Source: Salinirubellus salinus
GTDB lineage: Archaea > Halobacteriota > Halobacteria > Halobacteriales > Haloarculaceae
Direction: 5' to 3'
Length of the DNA: 64,000 nt
NCBI RefSeq assembly: GCF_025231485.1
Contig: NZ_CP104003.1
Location: 1,674,001-1,738,000, forward strand
The translations under genes were made by a program, and so were the position numbers. Under the pieces are notes generated by a model. The model ran no database searches, was not told where the DNA came from, and saw only the letters and a program-made list of their open reading frames with translations. Positions 1 through 7,713 of the stretch are shown one piece after another. Every line of letters begins with the position of its first letter. The stretch's first letter is position 1.

Positions 1-1586
1 CGGACCTGCGCGAGTACCTCGACGAACACGGCGACGAACTCGCCGTCGACACGCCGGAGCGGACGTTCCTCGAGGAGAACTTCTTCGACTTCTCGTACCT
101 CGACGCGTACCAGGAGGTCGAGCGTCGGTGGGTGAACAAGCCGTTCGCATACGTCTCGGTGCTGTACGACCCCCGCGAGAGAGAGTACCGCTACCACGTC
201 AGCCAGCCGGCGCTCGACGAGTTCGAGCGGTACGTCCGTGCCGACCTCGTCGAGTACCTCCGCAACAGCCTGATGTACCGCGACCTCGGCGGTGGCCGCG
301 AGAAGGGCGAGGTGTTCGAGGAGGACGTGGTCGAACTGGTCCGGGAACACGCCCGGAGCGTCGACGACGGGACGATGCTCAAGTTGCTCTACTACCTGCG
401 TCGTGACTTCATCCAGTTCGGGCCCATCGACGCTATCATGCGTGACCCGGCCATCGAGGACGTCTCCTGTGACGGTGCGAACGTCCCCGTCTTCGTCTAC
501 CACCGGGCGTACCGCGACCTCGAGACGAACGTGGAGTTCAGCGCCGAGCGGCTCTCCTCGTTCACCGTCCGACTGGCCCAGCGGGCCGGCAAGACCATCT
601 CCGTCTCCGACCCGCTGCTGGACGCCACGCTGCCCGACGGGTCGCGGCTGCAGTTGACGCTGGGTGGCGAGATCGCCACCCGCGGGGCGAACTTCACCAT
701 CCGGAAGTTCTCGGACGTGCCGTTCTCGCCCATCGACCTCACGAACTGGGGCACCTTCTCCATCGAGGAGATGGCGTACTTCTGGCTGGCCATCGAGAAC
801 AACAAGTCGCTCATCTTCGCCGGGGGGACGGGGTCGGGCAAGACCTCCTCGTTGAACGCCATCTCCTTCTTCATCCCACCCAGTGCGAAGGTCATCTCCA
901 TCGAGGACACCCGCGAGGTGGACCTCCCGCACAAGAACTGGATCCAGAGCGTGACACGCTCGTCGGCCTCCGAGGGGGGCCGCGGCGAGGTGTCGATGTA
1001 CCGGCTGTTGCAGGCCGCGCTCCGCCAGCGCCCCGAGTACCTGCTGGTGGGAGAGATCCGGACCGAGGAGCGGGTCGCCCTGACGTTCTTCCAGGCGATG
1101 GGCACGGGCCACACGGCCTACACGACGATGCACGCGGACTCCATCGACACGGTCGTCAACCGGCTCCAGAACCCGCCGCTGAACGTCCCGACCGCGATGA
1201 TACAGGACCTCGACGTCATCGCCATCCAGAAACAGACGTTCGTCGGCGAGGACCGCGTCCGCCGGAACCAGCAGGTCACGGAGGTGCTGAGCCCCGAGGA
1301 CGACCCGCTGTCCATCCGGACCCGCGACGTGTTCCGCTGGGACGCCTCGAGCGACACCCACCGACGGGTGGGCGAGTCGGGGGTACTCGGCGAGGTGGCG
1401 GACGAGCGGGGGTGGTCCCGCGAGCGGCTGGCGGCAGAGGTCGAACGCCGTGAGGGGCTGTTGCAGTTCCTCGTCGAGGAGTCGGTCACCGACTACCGCG
1501 ACGTGGCCGCGCTCGTCAAGCTCTACCACAAGGACCCGGAGTACGTGCTAGAGCGGGTCCGCGACCGGGGGTACGACCTCCCGTGA
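1..1586 (+). CDS. pilB: Type IV pilus/secretion ATPase, PilB family (5' end outside window)
   Basis: This is the cytoplasmic hexameric ATPase that powers assembly of type IV pilus-like filaments. The reading frame is open from base 3, and the residues before the first possible start (GTG at 132) match the N-terminal part of the paralogue at 5713, so the true start lies left of the window. Counting from base 132, the Walker A motif GGTGSGKT is at residues 231-238. An EDTRE Asp box, an EYLLVGEIR Walker B region and a HTAYTTMHAD His box follow, all intact. The gene overlaps the downstream PilC gene by 4 bp (GTGA), so the two are translationally coupled. It is close to the second ATPase down to long exact DNA repeats. 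I am sure of the family; the exported subunit is inferred from the pilin gene downstream. Confidence 0.93.
   Translation, partial: DLREYLDEHGDELAVDTPERTFLEENFFDFSYLDAYQEVERRWVNKPFAYVSVLYDPREREYRYHVSQPALDEFERYVRADLVEYLRNSLMYRDLGGGREKGEVFEEDVVELVREHARSVDDGTMLKLLYYLRRDFIQFGPIDAIMRDPAIEDVSCDGANVPVFVYHRAYRDLETNVEFSAERLSSFTVRLAQRAGKTISVSDPLLDATLPDGSRLQLTLGGEIATRGANFTIRKFSDVPFSPIDLTNWGTFSIEEMAYFWLAIENNKSLIFAGGTGSGKTSSLNAISFFIPPSAKVISIEDTREVDLPHKNWIQSVTRSSASEGGRGEVSMYRLLQAALRQRPEYLLVGEIRTEERVALTFFQAMGTGHTAYTTMHADSIDTVVNRLQNPPLNVPTAMIQDLDVIAIQKQTFVGEDRVRRNQQVTEVLSPEDDPLSIRTRDVFRWDASSDTHRRVGESGVLGEVADERGWSRERLAAEVERREGLLQFLVEESVTDYRDVAALVKLYHKDPEYVLERVRDRGYDLP
769..820 (+). repeat. 52-bp exact repeat, copy 1 (pairs with 6629-6680)
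   Basis: These 52 bases are identical to 6629-6680 in the second PilB gene and are flanked by mismatches on both sides. They encode the segment just before Walker A. Identity at wobble positions suggests recent duplication or gene conversion. Confidence 0.9.
1070..1127 (+). repeat. 58-bp exact repeat, copy 1 (pairs with 6930-6987)
   Basis: These 58 bases are identical to 6930-6987, at the same 5860-bp offset as the repeat at 769. They cover the His-box region of the ATPase. Confidence 0.9.
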
Positions 1587-3910
1587 GCGACGGGGGGACG
1601 CCCGAGCGCTCGGGGGACGGCCACGAAGACGGTGACGGGCCCGCCGGGGACGCCACGAACGGTCACCGGGGCGACGGTGTCGACGCCGGGGCCGCCGGAC
1701 CGGGGGACGTCGACGCCAGCGACCTCCCCGCGGACAGCCCGGCGCCGCCGGACCGACCCGACGAGACGGGTCGCGACAACGTCCGCTCGATGGGGACACA
1801 GGGCGAGGCGCAGGCCCGCGAGGAGCTGGCGAGCTTCGACCCGGACGCCGACGGCCCGACCCCGGACCTCGGTCCGGACGCCGACCCGGAGGGCGCCCCG
1901 CCGCCCGAGTACGCCATCGAAGGGCTCTCGGGGATGGGCGCCCCGCCGGTCGAGGAGCAGATCGAGGCCTACCGGCGCCAGTACGGCTTCGTCCGGACGT
2001 TCTTCCGGGTCCGGTCGGACCGCTACCGTGACCTCCAGCGCTCGCTGAACCAGGCACGCATCGGCGAGAGCTACGACACCTACCTCGCGCGAGCGGCCAC
2101 GTACGCGCTCGTGGCGGCCGTCGTCGGGGTCGTCCTCGGCGCGCTCCTGACGCTGGGACTGGCACGGGTGGGCGCGTTCGACGCCATCCGTGCGCCGGCG
2201 GCGCTCCGCGGTGGCGGCTCCGCCTTCGTCTTCGAGAACCGGGTGCTGTTCGGCGGGATCGCCGTCTCCATCCTGACCGCGCTCGTCCTCGGTGGGGCCA
2301 CCTACCTCGTGGCCGTCTACTACCCGAGCGCCGCGGTCAGCACCCGCCGGCAGAGCATCGACGTGACGCTCCCACACGCCATCGTCTACATGTACGCGCT
2401 CAGTTACGGGGGGATGAACCTGAGCGAACTCGTCCGGTCGCTGGCGGACGCCGAGGACACCTACGGGGAGGTGGCCCGCGAGTTCGACACCGTCGTCCGC
2501 GACCTCGAACTGTTCGGCAACGACCTGTTCACCGCGCTCCAGAACCTCCGGAACACCACTCCCAGCGACAACCTGGAGCAGTTCCTCGACGACCTGCTCT
2601 CCGTACTCGACTCCGGCGGGGAGGTGACCGGTTTCCTCGAGGACGAGGCCCGCGGCTACCTGGAGGAGGCCGGCGACGCACAGGAGGACTTCCTCGAGAC
2701 GCTGGCCATCCTCAGCGAGGTGTTCATCGTCGGGTTCGTGGCGACGCCGCTGTTCCTCGTCGTCATCCTCGTCGTCATCAGTCTCGTCGGCGGGCAGACC
2801 ATCGCGCAGTTGACGCTGCTGGTCTACGCCGTCATCCCCATCGGGATGGTGATGTTCCTCGTCCTCGTCGACACGCTCTCGGAACCGTACGTCCAGCGTG
2901 GCCGGGTCGCCGCACCCGACCGGACCGTCCCCGAGGAGGAACACGGCTCGCCGGCCCCGGACGACGAACGGCTGGCAGCCTATCGGAGCCAGCGTCGGCG
3001 CGACGACCTGCGCGGCCTGGTGACCGACCCCGTGACCCTGTTCCGCGACGAACCGCGCTACACGCTGGCGCTGACGGTGCCGCTGGCACTCGGCACCGTC
3101 GCGGGGTTGCTCGCCACCGGTACCGTGGGGCTGCGCCCCGAGGCCTTCGTCGCGGCCCCCATCGCGAACACGACGTGGCTCGTCGTGGTGCCGCTGCTGA
3201 CCGTGATGGTGCCGCTCTCCGTGGGCCACGAGTACCGGGCCGCCCGCGAGCGGCGGCTCACCCGGCGGTTCCCGAACACGCTCTCCATCCTCGCGTCGGC
3301 GAACAAGATGGGCATCGGGCTGACCGAGGGGATCGGTCTCGTCGTCCGCTCCTCCTCGGGTACCATCGCCGAGGAGCTGCGGAAGGTCCGCAACGACATC
3401 CTGTGGAACGCGTCGACGAGCGAGGCGCTGCTGGCGTTCGGCGCGCGACTCCACGTCCCGCAACTGGCACGGACCTCGCGCCTGCTGGCCGAGGGCATCC
3501 GGTCGACCGGCGACCTGTCGCGGGTCCTCTCCATCGCGGCCGAGGACGCACGCAACCGGTACAAGCTCGACCGGGCCCGAACGCGGGAGATGACCTCCTA
3601 CGTCGCCATCGTCGTCATCGGCTACCTCGTCTACCTGCTGGTCGTCCTGCTGCTCGACGCGAACTACCTCGGCCCCATCGCCGAGACAGCCGACCCGCCG
3701 ACGACGGGACTCGGTGGCGCGCAACCGCCGCTCTCGTTCACCAGCGTCCCCGTCGACGTCTACGAGGCCGTGTTCTTCCACTCGGCGCTCATCCAGGGCG
3801 TCGGGAGCGGCCTGCTGGCTGGGAAACTGTCGGACAACACCGTCCTGAGCGGACTGAAGTTCAGTATCGGCCTCGTGACCATCGCCCTCGTCGCCTTCAC
3901 CTTCGTCTGA
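1583..3910 (+). CDS. pilC: Type IV pilus platform membrane protein, PilC/TadC family
   Basis: Polytopic inner-membrane platform protein that pairs with the PilB ATPase to extrude pilin subunits (775 aa). Two type II secretion F-like halves are visible, each a soluble helical bundle with membrane helices: about residues 165-445 and 490-775. The GTG start overlaps the ATPase stop (GTGA). The first roughly 125 residues are an Asp/Gly/Pro-rich, low-complexity extension that the second PilC at 7710 lacks; its role is unknown. The C-terminal half resembles the paralogue closely and shares a 48-bp exact DNA repeat at 2356. A pilin-like gene begins 2 bp after its stop, so the three genes form one operon. 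Confidence 0.92.
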   Translation: MSDGGTPERSGDGHEDGDGPAGDATNGHRGDGVDAGAAGPGDVDASDLPADSPAPPDRPDETGRDNVRSMGTQGEAQAREELASFDPDADGPTPDLGPDADPEGAPPPEYAIEGLSGMGAPPVEEQIEAYRRQYGFVRTFFRVRSDRYRDLQRSLNQARIGESYDTYLARAATYALVAAVVGVVLGALLTLGLARVGAFDAIRAPAALRGGGSAFVFENRVLFGGIAVSILTALVLGGATYLVAVYYPSAAVSTRRQSIDVTLPHAIVYMYALSYGGMNLSELVRSLADAEDTYGEVAREFDTVVRDLELFGNDLFTALQNLRNTTPSDNLEQFLDDLLSVLDSGGEVTGFLEDEARGYLEEAGDAQEDFLETLAILSEVFIVGFVATPLFLVVILVVISLVGGQTIAQLTLLVYAVIPIGMVMFLVLVDTLSEPYVQRGRVAAPDRTVPEEEHGSPAPDDERLAAYRSQRRRDDLRGLVTDPVTLFRDEPRYTLALTVPLALGTVAGLLATGTVGLRPEAFVAAPIANTTWLVVVPLLTVMVPLSVGHEYRAARERRLTRRFPNTLSILASANKMGIGLTEGIGLVVRSSSGTIAEELRKVRNDILWNASTSEALLAFGARLHVPQLARTSRLLAEGIRSTGDLSRVLSIAAEDARNRYKLDRARTREMTSYVAIVVIGYLVYLLVVLLLDANYLGPIAETADPPTTGLGGAQPPLSFTSVPVDVYEAVFFHSALIQGVGSGLLAGKLSDNTVLSGLKFSIGLVTIALVAFTFV
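2356..2403 (+). repeat. 48-bp exact repeat, copy 1 (pairs with 8201-8248)
   Basis: These 48 bases are identical to 8201-8248 in the second PilC gene and are bounded by mismatches. They code for the conserved stretch around TLPHAIVYMYALS. Confidence 0.88.
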
Positions 3911-3912
3911 CC

Positions 3913-5601
3913 ATGTCCGGACCACTCACCCTCGACGGCACCGACGCCGACCACCCCCCGAGACCGTCACGGACTGACCGTGGCGTCTCCGAACTGCTGG
4001 GGGCCATCCTCCTGTTCGGCCTGCTCGTCGCCGTCCTCGTCCTGTTGCAGGCCAACGCCGTCCCGAGTCAGAACGAACGCGTCGAGTTCGACCACAACCA
4101 GCGCGTGCAGGCGGACGTCCTCGAACTGGCGAGCGCCACGGCGGAGGTGGCCGCCACCGGCCGCGACCGGAGTGCCGTCCTCGAACTCGCGCCGGAGTAC
4201 CCCAACCGCTTCCTGCTGTTGAACCCCGGCCGCGCACAGGGACGGGTCTCCACCGCCGACGCCGGGTTCACCGTGGAGAACGCCGTCGCCAGCGGCGAGA
4301 CGGCCGACTACTGGGACGGGTCGGCGCTCGCGTTCGACAGTCGCTCGCTCGCGTACGTCCCGAACTACAACGTCTACCGGAACGCCCCGACGACGAGGCT
4401 CGCCCACGGCACTGTCACCGACCGCTTCCCCGACGGCACCGTCACGGCCATCGGCGGGGGGTCGTTCGTCGACGGGCGACGCATCTCGCTGGTCGCGCTC
4501 GACGGCGAGCGCAGCGAGTCCCGTGGCGGCGCCCTCTCCGTGGAGGTGGTGCCCCTCGCCACCGAGACCGAGACGGTGACGGTCACCGACGACGACGGCC
4601 CCGTCTTCGTCCGCCTGCAGACCGACCGCACCGTCGCGCAGTGGGAGGGGATACTCGAACCCGAGCTCGCTCCCGACGGCTTCGTCACCGAGGTGCGCGA
4701 CGGGCCGGGCGAGACCGTCGAGGTCGTGTTCGACCGAGGCGAGACCTACCAACTCCAGCTGGGGAAGGTCGGCGTCGGTGGCGGCGTCACCGACCCGGAC
4801 CCGGCGTACCTCACCGCGCGCGGGGACACCGCACCGACGGTCGACCCCGGTGCCGAGCGCGAACTCACCGTGCAGGTCCGCGACGGCTTCAACGCCCCCG
4901 AACCGGGTGTCGAGGTGACGTTCGCGGCGAGCGAGGGACGCCTCGACGGGACCACCGTCGTCACCGACGCCGACGGCGAGGCGACGGTGACCTACACGGC
5001 CGGGTCGGCCGACGGAACGGTGACGGCCACGGTCGACGGCGGGACCGGCGCAGACGGTGACCCCCGCAGCGTCGTGTACGACGTGACGGTCCAGTCGGCG
5101 ACCGAGGACCCCGGTCAGGGGAGCGAACCGGGCGACCTGAACCCCGGTGGCGACGACGCGCTCCAGTTACGCGACGCCGTCCTGCAGGGGTGTCGGAGCG
5201 TCGACCCGAACCAGCGGAACGTCGAGCAGTACGACGCCGACGGCGACTGCGTGGTGCGGACGACGTTCGAGTCGACGGGACAGGACCGGACCGTCTCGGA
5301 GGTCCGCATCGCCGTCTTCGACGCCGACCAGTCGTTCACCGTCGGACGGGGGAGCAACGCCGTCGCCCGCGTCCGACCGACGCAGTACGCCTTCGAGGCC
5401 GGTGCGTTCCGGACCATCGGGCAGGCTGGCGAGACGCTGACCCCCGCGCGGTCGGTGCCGGAGGGGGAGACCCGGACCTACACCTTCGCGTTCCGTCGCG
5501 GAGGCGACCGCTACAACGTCGTCGAGGGGGACCTGTTCGTCCTGAAGCTCCGCTTCAGCGACGGGACCACGTCGGCGTACATCGTGGCGCCACAGGACTG
5601 A
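3913..5601 (+). CDS. Large pilin-like surface protein with Ig-like (Big_1/invasin-type) domain
   Basis: A predicted exported filament subunit or adhesin of 562 aa. The N-terminus has the archaeal class III signal layout: a charged leader ending in DRG, then VSELLGAILLFG and a hydrophobic helix at about residues 25-47, which PibD-type prepilin peptidase would be expected to process after the Gly. Residues 48-300 form an unknown beta-rich ectodomain. Residues about 310-393 resemble a bacterial Ig-like domain 1, with ELTVQVRDGFNAPEPGVEVTF followed by DADGEATVTY. A C-terminal region of about 130 residues carries two cysteines (428 and 446). The ATG start lies 2 bp after pilC, so it is the third gene of the operon. 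Ordinary archaeal pilins are about 100-200 aa, so this one is unusually large. Its paralogue is at 9908. Confidence 0.85.
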   Translation: MSGPLTLDGTDADHPPRPSRTDRGVSELLGAILLFGLLVAVLVLLQANAVPSQNERVEFDHNQRVQADVLELASATAEVAATGRDRSAVLELAPEYPNRFLLLNPGRAQGRVSTADAGFTVENAVASGETADYWDGSALAFDSRSLAYVPNYNVYRNAPTTRLAHGTVTDRFPDGTVTAIGGGSFVDGRRISLVALDGERSESRGGALSVEVVPLATETETVTVTDDDGPVFVRLQTDRTVAQWEGILEPELAPDGFVTEVRDGPGETVEVVFDRGETYQLQLGKVGVGGGVTDPDPAYLTARGDTAPTVDPGAERELTVQVRDGFNAPEPGVEVTFAASEGRLDGTTVVTDADGEATVTYTAGSADGTVTATVDGGTGADGDPRSVVYDVTVQSATEDPGQGSEPGDLNPGGDDALQLRDAVLQGCRSVDPNQRNVEQYDADGDCVVRTTFESTGQDRTVSEVRIAVFDADQSFTVGRGSNAVARVRPTQYAFEAGAFRTIGQAGETLTPARSVPEGETRTYTFAFRRGGDRYNVVEGDLFVLKLRFSDGTTSAYIVAPQD

Positions 5602-5652
5602 AACCGACGTTCCGGGGCGTCCCGACGCCAGTCACGGTTTCTGCCGATGGAG

Positions 5653-5666
5653 TTGCCCTACGCCAA
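5653..5666 (+). promoter_or_regulatory. 14-bp imperfect palindrome upstream of second pil module
   Basis: TTGCCCTACGCCAA lies 60 bp before the PilB start at 5713. A one-mismatch copy lies at 9857-9870, 51 bp before the second pilin gene. The motif reads TTG-C-TA-G-CAA symmetrically (10 of 14 positions match its reverse complement), as expected for a dimeric regulator site. Its function is inferred only. Confidence 0.45.
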
Positions 5667-5712
5667 GAGCACGGATTAGCACAAGGGACAGCATACTATT
5701 AATCCGATACTC

Positions 5713-7713
5713 ATGATGCACGAGACCAAGACGTTCCCGAACCACGGTGGGGCAGAGCTGCGGCCGGCGGTTCGGCGCGTCGAGACGGAGCCGTCGGAGG
5801 TGACGACGGACCCCGTCGAGGGGGTGGGACCCACGCTGCCGCCGGAGGCTGTCGTCGTGCTCGACGAGGTGGTCGAGTACTTCGAGAGCGCCGCGACCGC
5901 GATGGCAGAGCGGCCATCGCCCGAGTTCGTCCGCTCGCACTTCTTCGACTTCGAGTACCTCGAGCGCTTCCACGAGGTCGAGCGCTACTGGGTCAACGAG
6001 CCGTACGCGTACGTCAGCATCCTCTTCGACGAAGAGAACCGCGAGTACCGCTACCACGTCGTCGAGCCGACGCTCGACCTGTTCGAGCAGTACGTCCGTG
6101 CCGACCTCGTCACCCTGCTGCGCAACTCGCTGATGTACCTCGAGGTGGACCCCGGGGAGGATCGCGAGGCGGTGTTCTTCGAGCGGGTACAGGAACTCAT
6201 CGACCGGCACGCCGCGACCGTCGACGAGGGCACCCTCCACAAGGTGCTCTACTACCTCGAACGGGACTTCCTGAACTACGGTCCCATCGACGCCATCATG
6301 CGGGACCGGAACATCGAGGACATCTCCTGTGACGGCGAGGAGGTCCCCGTCTTCGTCTACCACCGCGAGTACCGCGACCTGAAGACGAACGTCGTGTTCG
6401 GCGGCCAGCGACTCAACTCGTTCACGGTCCAGCTCGCCCAGCGCGCGGGGCAGTCCATCTCGGTCTCGGACCCACTGCTGGACGCCTCGCTCCCGGACGG
6501 CTCCCGACTCCAGCTCACGCTCGGGGGCGACGTCTCCACGCGGGGGTCGAACTTCACCATCCGGAAGTTCGCCGACATCCCGTTCACGCCGGTCGACCTC
6601 GTCGAGTGGAACACCTTCAGCGTGGACCAGATGGCGTACTTCTGGCTGGCCATCGAGAACAACAAGTCGCTCATCTTCGCGGGCGGCACGGGGTCCGGCA
6701 AGACCACCTCGATGAACGCGGTGTCGTTCTTCGTCCCGCCGTCCTCGAAGGTGGTCTCCATCGAGGACACCCGCGAGATCGACCTCCCCCACGAGAACTG
6801 GGTCCAGTCGGTCACCCGCGAGTCCGCCACCGCCGACGGCCGCGGCGAGGTGTCGATGTACAACCTCCTGCAGGCCGCGCTCCGCCAGCGCCCCGAGTAC
6901 CTCATCGTCGGTGAGATCCGGACGGAACCGCGGGTCGCCCTGACGTTCTTCCAGGCGATGGGCACGGGCCACACGGCCTACACGACGCTCCACGCCGACA
7001 GCGTGGAGACGGCCCTCTCGCGCCTGCAGAACCCGCCGCTCAGCGTGCCGACCCAGATGCTGCAGGACCTCGATATCGTCAACATCCAGAAACAGACGTT
7101 CATCGGCGAACGCCGGGTCCGCCGGAACGCCGTCGTCGCCGAGCTGGGTGTGGACGAACACGACATCGACCGCATCCGCCACGACGAGGTGTTCCGCTGG
7201 GACGCCGCGAGCGACACCCACGAGCGCGTGGGCGAGTCCCGCGTCCTCGCGGAGATCGCCACCGAACGTGGCTGGGACGACGCCGAGCTCGAGCGGCAAC
7301 TGGAAGCTCGCCGGACGGTCCTCGAGTTCCTCATCCAGAACGACGTGACCGACTACGAGACGGTCGGTGCCACCGTCCACCTGTTCGCCCGCGACCCCGA
7401 CTCGGTCCTCGCGGCCATCGACGACGGCCGGCTGGCGGCAGACGAGACCGACCTGCTCGGGACGACCACCGACGACGCCGACGCGACGCCCGACGCCGGG
7501 GTCGAGGTCCCCGACCCCAGCGAGTTCGAGACGTGGGAGGCGGTGGTGGCCGCCGCGGAGGCGGACCACGACGCGGCCGGCGAGACCGACGCCGACACCC
7601 CCGACGACCAGCGTGCGGAGGCCGACGGAGGCGACCCGGCCGACGACGAGGCGTTCTCGTTCGGAGCGAGCGAGGGTGCGGACGACCACGACGACGGGGG
7701 TGAGGGTCGGTGA
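5713..7713 (+). CDS. pilB: Type IV pilus/secretion ATPase, PilB family (second copy)
   Basis: Second filament-assembly ATPase of the window (666 aa). Walker A GGTGSGKT is at 325-332, an EDTRE Asp box at 351-355, EYLIVGEIR at 396-403, and a HTAYTTLHADS His box near 420. Two adjacent ATG codons, 5713 and 5716, are both possible starts. The last roughly 85 residues are an acidic, low-complexity tail not seen in the first copy. The GTG of the next PilC gene overlaps its stop by 4 bp. A 14-bp palindrome lies 60 bp upstream and an AT-rich box (actattaat, 5695-5703) just before the start, suggesting its own promoter after the first operon ends at 5601. Confidence 0.94.
   Translation: MMHETKTFPNHGGAELRPAVRRVETEPSEVTTDPVEGVGPTLPPEAVVVLDEVVEYFESAATAMAERPSPEFVRSHFFDFEYLERFHEVERYWVNEPYAYVSILFDEENREYRYHVVEPTLDLFEQYVRADLVTLLRNSLMYLEVDPGEDREAVFFERVQELIDRHAATVDEGTLHKVLYYLERDFLNYGPIDAIMRDRNIEDISCDGEEVPVFVYHREYRDLKTNVVFGGQRLNSFTVQLAQRAGQSISVSDPLLDASLPDGSRLQLTLGGDVSTRGSNFTIRKFADIPFTPVDLVEWNTFSVDQMAYFWLAIENNKSLIFAGGTGSGKTTSMNAVSFFVPPSSKVVSIEDTREIDLPHENWVQSVTRESATADGRGEVSMYNLLQAALRQRPEYLIVGEIRTEPRVALTFFQAMGTGHTAYTTLHADSVETALSRLQNPPLSVPTQMLQDLDIVNIQKQTFIGERRVRRNAVVAELGVDEHDIDRIRHDEVFRWDAASDTHERVGESRVLAEIATERGWDDAELERQLEARRTVLEFLIQNDVTDYETVGATVHLFARDPDSVLAAIDDGRLAADETDLLGTTTDDADATPDAGVEVPDPSEFETWEAVVAAAEADHDAAGETDADTPDDQRAEADGGDPADDEAFSFGASEGADDHDDGGEGR
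6629..6680 (+). repeat. 52-bp exact repeat, copy 2 (pairs with 769-820)
   Basis: Identical to 769-820 in the first PilB gene. Confidence 0.9.
6930..6987 (+). repeat. 58-bp exact repeat, copy 2 (pairs with 1070-1127)
   Basis: Identical to 1070-1127 in the first PilB gene. Confidence 0.9.

Noticed and set aside
3175-3912. A longer N-terminus for the first large pilin, inside pilC
   Set aside because: The added residues are an Arg-rich shadow of pilC; a proper prepilin signal begins just after ATG 3913.
1523-3925. A very long open frame on the minus strand opposite pilC, and similar antisense frames elsewhere (for example 60647-63265)
   Set aside because: GC-rich codon bias removes stops from the opposite strand. 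These frames are rich in Arg, Pro and His with no family motifs, and they overlap well-supported genes.
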